Assembly (NCBI GenBank): GCA_027084065.1
Contig: JALWLR010000096.1
Coordinates: 1-5,688, forward strand
Direction of reading: 5' to 3'
Length of the DNA: 5,688 bases
Source of the DNA: Helicobacteraceae bacterium
Lineage (GTDB): Bacteria > Campylobacterota > Campylobacteria > Campylobacterales > Sulfurimonadaceae
Part shown: positions 1-5,688 of the stretch, piece after piece
Position numbering within the stretch: the first letter of the stretch is position 1
Layout of the letters: every line of letters begins with the position of its first letter
Program-made: the position numbers and the translations under genes
The notes under the pieces: model-generated
The model's input: only the letters and a program-made list of their open reading frames with translations
Told to the model about the DNA's origin: nothing
Databases searched by the model: none

Positions 1-1045
1 CAACTGTAAGCCATGTTATGGCGTTTTTAGCAGTGATACCCTCTGCCATCATCTCTTCAAAAAAGTATGCCGTCTCTTTCGTAGAGGTTATGACACTGGC
101 ATTGTAGTCGTTCATGCCGTACTCTTCGACAAAACGTTTCGCTTTTTGATCCGGCAGTTCCGGTATTTTGGAGTACTCTTCAAGCATTTCGTCGCTAATG
201 ACCGCTTTTTTCAAATCTGGATCCGGAAAGTACCTGTAGTCTGCTGCTTCCTCTTTTCCACGCATGCTTCGCGTCTCTTGCTTATTCGCATCAAACAGGC
301 GTGTTTCTTGAATGATCTCTTCATCATATGTACCATCTTCCCATGCTTCGATCTGTCTTGCGACCTCGACCTCTATCGCCTTTTGAATGAAGCGAAAGGA
401 GTTGATGTTTTTTATCTCGACACGTGTATAGAGCTTTTCGTCTCCTTTAGGACGGATAGAGACATTGACATCAACGCGAAAACTCCCCTCTTGCATGTTC
501 GCATCACTTATGTCGATGTAGCGAACGATAGAGTGTAGTTTTTTTACATAAGCAACAGCTTCTTCAGGGCTTCGCATATCGGGTTCACTGACAATCTCCA
601 AAAGCGGTGTACCTGCACGGTTTAAATCCACTTTGGAAATTTCTCCATCATGTATGCTTTTCCCCGCATCGGCTTCTATGTGTGCACGATTGATGCGTAT
701 AACTTTATGCGAACCATCTTCGAAATCAATTTTTAGTTTCCCATGCTCTACAACTGGTTTATAAAGCTGGGTAATCTGATAAGCAGAGGGAGAATCGGGA
801 TAGAAGTAGCTCTTTCTATCAAAATAGGAGACTTGATTGATAACTGCATCGATAGCCGTTCCAAACTGTACCGATTTTTGCAGTACCGCTTTGTTCAAAA
901 CCGGTAAAGCACCGGGAAGTGCGAGACATGTCGGACAGGTGTTGCTGTTTTGTCTATGGTTGAAACTTGTAGGACAGGAGCAAAATAGTTTGGTTTTTGT
1001 ATTGAGCTGAACATGCACCTCAAGACCGATGACTGTTTCGAACAT
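1..1045 (-). CDS. gatB: GatB, aspartyl/glutamyl-tRNA(Asn/Gln) amidotransferase subunit B (3' end off the window)
   Basis: GatB is the kinase and tRNA-binding subunit of the cytoplasmic GatCAB complex, which converts Glu-tRNA(Gln) and Asp-tRNA(Asn) to the correct amidated forms. Helicobacter-type bacteria lack GlnRS and AsnRS and depend on it. I translated 348 codons from the ATG at 1045 to the left edge without a stop or frameshift. Family landmarks in order are GLEVHVQL (7-14), the zinc-site cysteines C22, C24, C37 and C40, YFDRKSYFYPD (74-84), DLNRAGTPLLEIVSEPD (140-156), VEIKNINSFR (209-218) and DYRYFPDPD (269-277). Full-length GatB is about 475 aa, so roughly the last 125 residues (the end of the helical domain and the YqeY-like tail) lie beyond position 1. 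An AAGGAA ribosome site sits 5 nt before the ATG. The gene is separated from the upstream reductase by 66 bp and probably has its own promoter. Identity is very secure. Confidence 0.97.
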   Translation of the reverse strand, partial: MFETVIGLEVHVQLNTKTKLFCSCPTSFNHRQNSNTCPTCLALPGALPVLNKAVLQKSVQFGTAIDAVINQVSYFDRKSYFYPDSPSAYQITQLYKPVVEHGKLKIDFEDGSHKVIRINRAHIEADAGKSIHDGEISKVDLNRAGTPLLEIVSEPDMRSPEEAVAYVKKLHSIVRYIDISDANMQEGSFRVDVNVSIRPKGDEKLYTRVEIKNINSFRFIQKAIEVEVARQIEAWEDGTYDEEIIQETRLFDANKQETRSMRGKEEAADYRYFPDPDLKKAVISDEMLEEYSKIPELPDQKAKRFVEEYGMNDYNASVITSTKETAYFFEEMMAEGITAKNAITWLTV

Positions 1046-1062
1046 AAAAATTCCTTGAAAGT

Positions 1063-1085
1063 GATAAAATAAGGTTGATTTTATC
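1063..1085. repeat. AT-rich inverted repeat (8-bp arms, 7-nt gap) between the reductase gene and gatB
   Basis: GATAAAAT at 1063-1070 and ATTTTATC at 1078-1085 are perfect reverse complements separated by AAGGTTG. The structure lies 26 nt after the reductase stop. Its stem is mostly A-T pairs and no U tract follows directly on the minus strand, so it would be a poor intrinsic terminator. It could instead be an operator, since one arm carries the candidate gatB -10 box. Confidence 0.5.
1078..1083 (-). promoter_or_regulatory. Candidate -10 box for gatB
   Basis: On the minus strand the gap before gatB contains TTTTTGGATAAAAT, which resembles the Campylobacter-type sigma-70 layout of a T tract, then G, then a TATAAT-like hexamer with little -35 conservation. 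TAAAAT at 1083-1078 would be the -10 box, placing transcription start near 1071 and leaving a leader of about 25 nt before the ATG at 1045. It overlaps one arm of the inverted repeat at 1063-1085. The motif is short and AT-rich, so this is a suggestion only. Confidence 0.4.
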
Positions 1086-1111
1086 CAAAAAGAGTTTTAA
1101 GTTCGATTAAT

Positions 1112-2131
1112 TTATCCCATCGGGTAGAGGATGCTTGTTTGTATCTTCTCAATGGCTTTTAAAATCGGTCGCGAAAGCTTCATATCTGCCGCATCTAAAA
1201 TGGCATCGAGTTGATCGAGTTTGCGTGCTCCGACTATTGTCGAGGCTACAAAACTAAAATGCTTCGAGTAGGCAACCGCAAGCGTTACGGGATGGATGCC
1301 AAACTCCTTGGCAACTTCCAAAAACATCTCTGTAGCTTGCAATGTTTTTTCATTGTAGAAGCGCTTGGCATGGTTTCGCACCCGTGCATTTGGATGTTTC
1401 AAGTAGAGTGAAAATCGTGCATCTTCGGGAGTGAACGCTCCATTATACTTGCCGCTGAGTATACCGCCGGCTATGGGAGAGTACGGCAGTAAAGAGACAT
1501 TCTCTTTTCTGCATGCAGTTTCTAATTCATCGAAAAACCGGGGGTTGAGAACACTGAAGTTGTTTTGTATGGAGTGGAAGCGAGGAAGGTTTTTGCATGT
1601 AGCCGTTGTATTTGCTTTTGCAATGCCGTATGCCGTATCGTTAGAGGTTCCAACATAGCGGATTTTACCCTCTTTTATCAACTCATCAAAAACGACAAGT
1701 GCTTCCTCTATAGGAACGACGGTATCGGGCCAGTGAATCTGGTAAAGGTCAATATAGTCTGTTTGCAAACGCTTCAAAGAGCCCTCAACGGCTCTTTTTA
1801 TATGGAAACGATCTATAGCGGTCAAGCCATAGCGTATTGGAGGGACAAACCAGCCGCTTGCAGCTCCCGCGACCTTAGTTGCTAGAATGATGCTCTCTCT
1901 TGGCTTGCTCTGCATCCATTCGCCGACTATTTTTTCCGTCTCTCCGGCATACTTCGCATCCGGAGGAACGGGATAGAGCTCCGCCGTATCGTAAAAGTTG
2001 ATGCCCGCATCATAGGCTTTATCCAAAATGGCAAATGCCTCCTCTTTGGAGGTCATGCTGCCAAACGTCATCGTTCCAAGGCACAAAGAGGTTACTCGCA
2101 ACCCACTGCTGCCTATGTATCTATACTCCAT
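1112..2131 (-). CDS. Aldo/keto reductase, Tas-like, NADP(H)-dependent
   Basis: This is a 339-aa TIM-barrel oxidoreductase of the aldo/keto reductase superfamily, expected to reduce carbonyl compounds with NADPH in the cytoplasm; the true substrate cannot be read from the sequence. The catalytic tetrad is visible as D48, Y53 (in AELYPVPP), K86 (in ATKVAG) and H133 (in QIHWPD). KIRYVGTSN, LPYSPIAGGILSGKY and the cofactor-loop region FVASTIVGAR follow in the usual order. The AELYPVPP turn, the LPRFHSIQNNFSVLN stretch and the short aromatic C-terminus make it most like E. coli Tas. I chose the ATG at 2131 because the family begins MEYRYIG-like and a purine-rich GAAGAGAG lies just upstream. An in-frame TTG at 2152 would add seven mostly lysine residues and is less likely. 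The start overlaps the upstream membrane-protein gene by 11 bp, so the two are probably co-translated. Confidence 0.93.
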   Translation of the reverse strand: MEYRYIGSSGLRVTSLCLGTMTFGSMTSKEEAFAILDKAYDAGINFYDTAELYPVPPDAKYAGETEKIVGEWMQSKPRESIILATKVAGAASGWFVPPIRYGLTAIDRFHIKRAVEGSLKRLQTDYIDLYQIHWPDTVVPIEEALVVFDELIKEGKIRYVGTSNDTAYGIAKANTTATCKNLPRFHSIQNNFSVLNPRFFDELETACRKENVSLLPYSPIAGGILSGKYNGAFTPEDARFSLYLKHPNARVRNHAKRFYNEKTLQATEMFLEVAKEFGIHPVTLAVAYSKHFSFVASTIVGARKLDQLDAILDAADMKLSRPILKAIEKIQTSILYPMG

Positions 2132-2408
2132 CTCTCTCTTCTTTTTCTTCAATATTTTTTAGAATTTTTTCTAGCAGTTTTGTTTGCTTTTGCTGCTCTT
2201 GCAGCTTTTTTTTGTTTACCGAAAAAGCATCGAGTGCCAACAGAAGAAAAAGTGCCAAGTAAAGATAAAGAAAAGTAACACTTACAGCAGTTACAAAACC
2301 AAAAGAGATAAAAATGCGAAAGACAAGATAGCCGCCAAGGAGTACAAATGCTCCTGAAGCGCCTAGAAGAAAGTTGAGAATTTTTTCAAAAGTACCGCGC
2401 TGCATCAC
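2121..2408 (-). CDS. Small two-helix membrane protein directly downstream of atpB, function unknown
   Basis: I do not recognise a named family. The 95-aa product has a short N-terminus, then two hydrophobic segments at about residues 11-30 (glycine-rich: LLGASGAFVLLGGY) and 32-60, split by R31. A very polar Lys/Glu/Gln tail at about 65-91 looks like a short amphipathic helix or coiled coil. By the positive-inside rule, both the basic tail and the N-terminus (R4, K9) should face the cytoplasm, giving a hairpin. The GTG at 2408 immediately follows the atpB TAA with no gap, and an ATG follows at 2405; either could be the start. No strong ribosome site is visible, so translation probably depends on reinitiation from atpB. 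From memory, Campylobacter jejuni also has a small membrane protein gene beside atpB. An ATP synthase assembly or accessory role is inference from position alone; the hydrophobic pattern is not clearly that of AtpI or AtpZ. Confidence 0.88.
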   Translation of the reverse strand: MMQRGTFEKILNFLLGASGAFVLLGGYLVFRIFISFGFVTAVSVTFLYLYLALFLLLALDAFSVNKKKLQEQQKQTKLLEKILKNIEEKEERDGV

Positions 2409-3089
2409 TTACGGTTCGATATGATCTGCTTGAACAGCACCACCGATATAGACATACGTAAGCATCATAAATATAAACGCTTGCAAGAAAGCACCAAACG
2501 TAAGCAGTGCAAACGGAATAAGCGGTAGAACCCACGGTGTAAGCATCAAAATTACCGCTAGGAACATATCATCCCCTTTGATGTTACCGAAAAGTCGGAA
2601 GCTCAAAGAGACGATACGAGAGATATGCGAAACGATCTCAACCGGAAACATCAACCATGCAAGCCACCATACGGGACCCATAAAGTGTTTGAAATAGTTA
2701 ATGACACCATGAAGTCTAATCCCTTCAAAATTGTAGTAAACAAAAACGGCAAGCGCAAGTGCGAGCGTCATATTTAAGTTTGCAGAAGGGGCTTCAAATC
2801 CCGGAATGATTCCGATAACGTTTGCAATGAAAATAAAAATTCCAAGTGTCGCTACAAGCGGAAGATACTTTCTTGCATGTGCTCTACCCATAACATCCGC
2901 ACCCATTTTCCAAACACCTTGAAGGTAGGCTTCCATTACGTTTTGGGCACCTTGAGGGACGACTTGGAGATTCTTCATAGCCATTCTAGCAATAAGCATT
3001 GCGATGACGGCGGAAAGAATCATGTGTGACAAAAAGAGAAAATCATGGTCTTGACTTAGCAGACCGAAAAATGTAAAAACTTCACCCAT
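2409..3089 (-). CDS. atpB: ATP synthase F0 subunit a
   Basis: Subunit a is the stator channel of the F1F0 ATP synthase in the inner membrane. It conducts protons to and from the c-ring. The 226-aa length matches the compact Campylobacterota form. The essential arginine is R165 in SLSFRLFGN (162-169), equivalent to E. coli aR210. Further conserved segments are ANVIGIIPGFE (89-99), YYNFEGIR (118-125), PVEIVSHISRIVS (149-161) and FLQAFIFMMLTYVYI (201-215), where Q203 corresponds to E. coli Q252. Five to six hydrophobic segments are evident. The ATG at 3089 follows GGAG at a somewhat long spacing. The other ATP synthase genes are not adjacent, as is usual in this phylum. The gene is separated from truD by 56 bp containing a probable promoter, and its stop abuts the following small membrane gene, so atpB likely heads a three-gene transcript. 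Confidence 0.98.
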   Translation of the reverse strand: MGEVFTFFGLLSQDHDFLFLSHMILSAVIAMLIARMAMKNLQVVPQGAQNVMEAYLQGVWKMGADVMGRAHARKYLPLVATLGIFIFIANVIGIIPGFEAPSANLNMTLALALAVFVYYNFEGIRLHGVINYFKHFMGPVWWLAWLMFPVEIVSHISRIVSLSFRLFGNIKGDDMFLAVILMLTPWVLPLIPFALLTFGAFLQAFIFMMLTYVYIGGAVQADHIEP

Positions 3090-3110
3090 GAGAGGACACT
3101 CCGTTATTAA

Positions 3111-3122
3111 AATTGCGCAATT
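3111..3122. repeat. Perfect 12-bp palindrome overlapping the atpB promoter
   Basis: AATTGCGCAATT is fully self-complementary. It touches the downstream end of the candidate -10 box (3120-3125) and covers the expected transcription start. There is no loop and no following T tract, so it does not look like a terminator for truD. Its placement would suit an operator for a dimeric regulator, though a 12-mer palindrome can also occur by chance. Confidence 0.45.
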
Positions 3123-3125
3123 ATA
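3120..3125 (-). promoter_or_regulatory. Candidate -10 box for atpB
   Basis: The minus strand reads CTTTATATAATT, containing a consensus TATAAT at 3125-3120 preceded by T-rich sequence. This is the form typical of sigma-70 promoters in Campylobacterota, which lack a strong -35 element. No TTGACA-like hexamer is seen at the usual distance. Transcription would start near 3113, giving a leader of about 24 nt. It is the only good promoter-like site between truD and atpB. Confidence 0.55.
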
Positions 3126-3145
3126 TAAAGTTTTGCATTAAACTA

Positions 3146-4135
3146 TTATGAAACAGGTTCTATTTCCTGACCTCGAAGCGCTTCGACAAAACTTGTCGCA
3201 TAGGCACCTTTTGGCAAAGCAAAGCGTAGTGTCGTCATCTCCTTTTTTGCATGCAGTGTTACACCGAACTCTTTTGGAAAGACGATTGCCGCGCGTCTAT
3301 AACCTTTGTAGGGGAGGTACTCATCATCGAACTCTTTCTCAATCTCACGCGCTTCAAAGCGTGCCCGAAAAGCGCCTCTACCGCATAACAGCCCCGTAGG
3401 CAGCACCTTTTTTTGTAAAAAATCGGCTAACGGAGGCTCTTTGGGTGTAAAGAGTTTCTCTCTCTCATCCATATAGACATCGCCGCGTAAAAGTTTGAAC
3501 TTTCCATCGGATGAGAGTTCTATACGCTTTTTGAGCCATTCATTAAAGAGATGACTTTGATAAACAGAAATCAGAAAGTTTCGCACTTTCGTATCTTTTA
3601 TGAAGCGCTCGCCTGCAAGCATCTCCCTTGCCTGATCCAAAGCATCTTTATCCCTGCCAAAACGCTGATAACCAAAGTAGTTTGCAAGTCCCTCTTTAAG
3701 TATCTTTTTTGCAATCTTTTCTACTCGACCGGTTTTGATATTGTCCATCTCATACAGATTGATAACAAAACGATTCGCGCTTAAATCTCCCATTCGTATC
3801 GACTTCGTATCTTTGACAAGATCCAAAATCTCCAAATTTTTATGACGAAACTTTTTCAAAGCACTGATATAACGGGCATCGAAAGAGAAATACTGAATAG
3901 TTGTGGCATGTTTGTCTTTGAGTCCTGCATAACCTATGTCCCCGCTTTGCAGGTTAAGATACTTTGAGAGTGTCGCCACCGCGTCCCAAGTCGTCATCTC
4001 CGTTTTTTTCACTTTGGCTATAACATACTTGCCTTTTTGTGCAAATTCTCTCAAAGGGAGCTCTTCAACGAAAAAATCCTCTTTTGTCTGTTTGAACCGA
4101 AACGCTATATCGCCGCTATGTAAATAGCGCCTCAT
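3146..4135 (-). CDS. truD: tRNA pseudouridine(13) synthase TruD
   Basis: TruD isomerises uridine 13 to pseudouridine in tRNA(Glu) and some other tRNAs. The 329-aa protein is close to the E. coli length (349 aa). The catalytic aspartate is D74 in GYAGLKDKHATT (69-79). Other family features are FFVEELPL near the N-terminus (21-28), NRFVINLY (121-128), NYFGYQRFGRD (152-162), YQSHLFNEWL (192-201), the TGLLCG turn (247-252) and LPKGAYATSFVEAL near the C-terminus (307-320). The ATG at 4135 overlaps the ribF stop in an ATGA, with AAGG about 10 nt upstream inside ribF, pointing to coupled translation. No catalytic residue appears lost. The call is secure. Confidence 0.97.
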   Translation of the reverse strand: MRRYLHSGDIAFRFKQTKEDFFVEELPLREFAQKGKYVIAKVKKTEMTTWDAVATLSKYLNLQSGDIGYAGLKDKHATTIQYFSFDARYISALKKFRHKNLEILDLVKDTKSIRMGDLSANRFVINLYEMDNIKTGRVEKIAKKILKEGLANYFGYQRFGRDKDALDQAREMLAGERFIKDTKVRNFLISVYQSHLFNEWLKKRIELSSDGKFKLLRGDVYMDEREKLFTPKEPPLADFLQKKVLPTGLLCGRGAFRARFEAREIEKEFDDEYLPYKGYRRAAIVFPKEFGVTLHAKKEMTTLRFALPKGAYATSFVEALRGQEIEPVS

Positions 4136-4980
4136 AATGCCAACACCTTGAGCTCTTTTTGTGCCATTTGTATATCCTTTTGAATCTGTTTTTTTAAATC
4201 TTCCAAAGAGTCAAAGCGTCTGTTTTCACGCAAAAAAGAAATGAAACTGATTTCTGCTTCTTTTTTGCATGTAATACTTTCATGGAGTATATGCGACTCT
4301 ATGGCAAACGAGCCATCCGTGCTTACACGATGCCCTATAAAGCTCACGGACGGATGAAAGTGCTCCTCATCATCTATGCGTGTCAATGTCGCATAAACTC
4401 CCTCTTTTGGAATCTCAAAATGCTCTACATGCAGATTGATTGTCGGAACGAGACGCTCTTTGCCAAGCCCCTGCCCGTGAATGTGTCTGCCGATAATGGA
4501 GTAGTTGTACCCAAGCAGTTTGTTGGCAAAGCTGATTTTTCCATCTCTAATCGCTTCGCGAATTACATGCGAATGCACCGAAACCCCATCCACTTTAACC
4601 TCATCGACGATCTCCACCTCCGCACTACACACCTCTTTGAGATAGTGCGCACTGTACTTTCGATCTTTCCCGAAATGAAAATCATACCCCACGACTATCT
4701 TTTTTAGATGAGGAAAGTGCTCTTTTAAAAGAGAAATGAAACCATCCGCTTCTAGATGCTTTATCTGCTCCAAAGGAAGATACAAAACGGGATAGTGCGT
4801 ATGACGTTCACGAAGTCCGTCCGGCGTCAGTGAAGCATGCCCATTTTCTATAACGACTACGGCACCCTTTTTTCCAAGATGTCTAAAGAGCTCTTGATGT
4901 CCAAGATGCATTCCATCAAACCCACCAAGTGCAATCGCCTCAGCATTTTTTAAAGTAGTAGCAGTACTCAAGGTTACCAT
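4132..4980 (-). CDS. ribF: Bifunctional riboflavin kinase / FAD synthetase RibF
   Basis: RibF phosphorylates riboflavin to FMN and adenylylates FMN to FAD in the cytoplasm. The 282-aa protein has both domains. The N-terminal nucleotidyltransferase carries GGFDGMHLGHQ (19-29, the FDGxHxGH nucleotide-binding motif), then GYDFHFGKDRKYSA and a degenerate VSVHSHVIREAI where the family usually has VSSTxIR. The kinase domain begins at LLGYNYSIIGRHIHGQGLG, followed by the VPTINL metal/nucleotide motif, EGVYATL, IESHIL with the conserved catalytic-region glutamate, and a C-terminal RFDSLEDLKKQIQKD helix. It is slightly shorter than the usual 300-315 aa. The family's LDF...LYG segment is replaced by a shorter HESITCKKE. 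The ATG at 4980 lies 41 bp inside tlyA, with GGGAAAGG just before it; an in-frame TTG at 4971 is an alternative. It is co-transcribed with tlyA and truD. Confidence 0.96.
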   Translation of the reverse strand: MVTLSTATTLKNAEAIALGGFDGMHLGHQELFRHLGKKGAVVVIENGHASLTPDGLRERHTHYPVLYLPLEQIKHLEADGFISLLKEHFPHLKKIVVGYDFHFGKDRKYSAHYLKEVCSAEVEIVDEVKVDGVSVHSHVIREAIRDGKISFANKLLGYNYSIIGRHIHGQGLGKERLVPTINLHVEHFEIPKEGVYATLTRIDDEEHFHPSVSFIGHRVSTDGSFAIESHILHESITCKKEAEISFISFLRENRRFDSLEDLKKQIQKDIQMAQKELKVLAL

Positions 4981-5644
4981 CCTTTCCCGTTATTTTCGAC
5001 GGTGCTTTACAAAGCAGCTTCCATCCTTTTAATGTGCATGCATCTTCAAAGCCAATCATCGCTTTTTGCACCGCCTTTTCATCTTTGATAACCCCCTTTT
5101 TGTCTCTTTTGACACCGCGCCCCACTTCAAACTGCGGTTTGAAAAGCAGCACAATCTCATCTTTTGCCAATGTGTCAATTGTATCCAAAATTTTAAGAAG
5201 CGATATGAACGACACATCACTCACAACCAGATCAAACGGCTCGGACTCGAAGTTACGTATGTCGGTTTGCTCATACAGCGAGATGCGTTCATCTCCTCGC
5301 AAAGAGTCATGTAACTGATGCGATCCTACATCGACACATGTAACATGTTTGGCACCCATTTCCAAAAGTACTTGCGTAAAGCCGCCTGTGGAACTGCCTA
5401 TATCCAATGCTTCTTTGCCTGCTACGCTAATGCCCGCCTCTTGCAAAAAAGGCAGCAGCTTCAAAGCGGCTCTAGATACATAATCCTTTTCTACATGCAA
5501 AACGACATCGCTTCCCTCTTCGACTTCATGGGAGTTTTTTGTAATGCACACACCTTCTACACAAACCACGCCCTCTTGTATGAACCGTTGTGCTTTGGTG
5601 CGGCTGATACCAAAACGCTCACTCAAGTAAGAATCCAACCTCAA
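4940..5644 (-). CDS. tlyA: TlyA-family 23S rRNA (cytidine-2'-O)-methyltransferase
   Basis: TlyA enzymes use S-adenosylmethionine to 2'-O-methylate cytidines in rRNA. The 234-aa length and abrupt N-terminus (MRLDSYL) fit the short TlyA(I) class, which methylates 23S C1920 only, rather than the longer type that also modifies 16S C1409. Loss of TlyA methylation is linked to capreomycin resistance. Residues 1-50 form an S4 RNA-binding domain and the rest a FtsJ-like Rossmann methyltransferase. The SAM loop is DIGSSTGGFT (81-90), with DVG at 105-107. The K-D-K-E tetrad is complete: K62 (SRAALKL), D143 (SDVSFISL), K169 (FKPQFEVG) and E226 (GNLEY). The start is TTG at 5644, well supported by a GGAGG 7 nt upstream and by the S4 alignment. 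It overlaps the preceding gene's stop as TTGA and the next gene, ribF, by 41 bp. Confidence 0.96.
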   Translation of the reverse strand: MRLDSYLSERFGISRTKAQRFIQEGVVCVEGVCITKNSHEVEEGSDVVLHVEKDYVSRAALKLLPFLQEAGISVAGKEALDIGSSTGGFTQVLLEMGAKHVTCVDVGSHQLHDSLRGDERISLYEQTDIRNFESEPFDLVVSDVSFISLLKILDTIDTLAKDEIVLLFKPQFEVGRGVKRDKKGVIKDEKAVQKAMIGFEDACTLKGWKLLCKAPSKITGKDGNLEYCYYFKKC

Positions 5645-5688
5645 AACTGAACCTCCAGTGCACCATAGACAATATCCATTTGCATATT
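5641..5688 (-). CDS. 3' end of an upstream gene, possibly an outer-membrane beta-barrel protein
   Basis: Only the last 15 codons are inside the window, ending DIVYGALEVQF before a TGA at 5643-5641 that shares two bases with the TTG start of tlyA. The frame has no other stop, and the tight TTGA junction with tlyA suggests it is a real coding end. The closing residues alternate hydrophobic side chains (V, G, L, V, F at positions -9, -7, -5, -3 and -1) and finish with phenylalanine, like the C-terminal beta-signal read by the BAM complex. Too little is present to name the protein. In some Campylobacterota ligA lies near tlyA, but this tail does not look like a LigA BRCT end. Confidence 0.55.
   Translation of the reverse strand, partial: NMQMDIVYGALEVQF
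5652..5656 (-). promoter_or_regulatory. Strong ribosome binding site that fixes the TTG start of tlyA
   Basis: The minus strand reads GGAGG followed by 7 nt and then TTG at 5644. This is the best Shine-Dalgarno sequence in the window and decides in favour of the TTG start, since no ATG lies near the expected N-terminus. It is located inside the last codons of the upstream gene. Confidence 0.8.

Noticed and set aside
146..538. 130-aa open frame on the plus strand
   Set aside because: It lies wholly antisense to a conserved part of gatB, starts with TTG, has no ribosome site and no recognisable domain; it is a shadow frame.
2132..2152. Longer reductase beginning at the TTG at 2152
   Set aside because: The seven added residues are mainly lysines from the purine-rich ribosome site; family members begin at the MEYRYIG-like ATG.
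2035..2262. Plus-strand frame with a Ser/Phe/Cys-rich stretch resembling a membrane segment
   Set aside because: The low-complexity run is the complement of the Lys/Glu-rich tail of the small membrane protein and the start of the reductase.
3090..3145. Possible terminator after truD
   Set aside because: The only symmetric element is a loopless palindrome without a T tract; promoter features explain the gap better.
4282..4707. 141-aa open frame on the plus strand
   Set aside because: It is antisense to ribF, where the minus-strand frame carries clear family motifs; composition is that of a mirror frame.
1..5688. CRISPR arrays, tRNA/rRNA genes, insertion sequences, phage or defence genes
   Set aside because: No direct-repeat arrays, cloverleaf-like segments, transposase motifs or target-site duplications were seen, and coding genes fill nearly all of the window.

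Overview
This 5.7-kb window is ordinary chromosomal housekeeping DNA from a Campylobacterota (epsilonproteobacterial) genome. The evidence is the subunit a sequence (short, 226 aa, Helicobacter/Campylobacter-like), atpB standing apart from the other ATP synthase genes, the tlyA-ribF pair, and GatB. The moderate GC content looks more like a free-living sulfur/hydrogen-oxidising member of the Sulfurimonas/Sulfurovum type than a host-associated Campylobacter, but I cannot name the genus from this stretch alone.

Every gene reads on the minus strand, so the description runs from right to left. At the right edge are the last 15 codons of an unidentified gene whose C-terminus resembles an outer-membrane beta-strand. 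Next comes a tightly overlapped block: tlyA (rRNA 2'-O-methyltransferase, TTG start), ribF (riboflavin kinase/FAD synthetase) and truD (tRNA pseudouridine synthase). The junctions are a TTGA overlap, a 41-bp overlap and an ATGA overlap, so the block is almost certainly one transcript. A 56-bp gap follows, holding a good -10 box and a perfect 12-bp palindrome. It leads into atpB (F0 subunit a), a two-helix small membrane protein that begins directly after the atpB stop, and a Tas-like aldo/keto reductase overlapping the small gene by 11 bp. A 66-bp gap with an AT-rich inverted repeat and a likely -10 box precedes gatB, which runs off the left edge with its first 348 codons present and intact.

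The genes cover RNA modification and translation fidelity (tlyA, truD, gatB), flavin cofactor synthesis (ribF), proton-driven ATP synthesis (atpB) and a general NADPH-dependent reductase. I see no mobile element, CRISPR array, RNA gene, phage gene or defence system, and no gene-free stretch longer than 66 bp. The least explained items are the small membrane protein joined to atpB and the palindrome over the presumed atpB promoter. I found no convincing new system.
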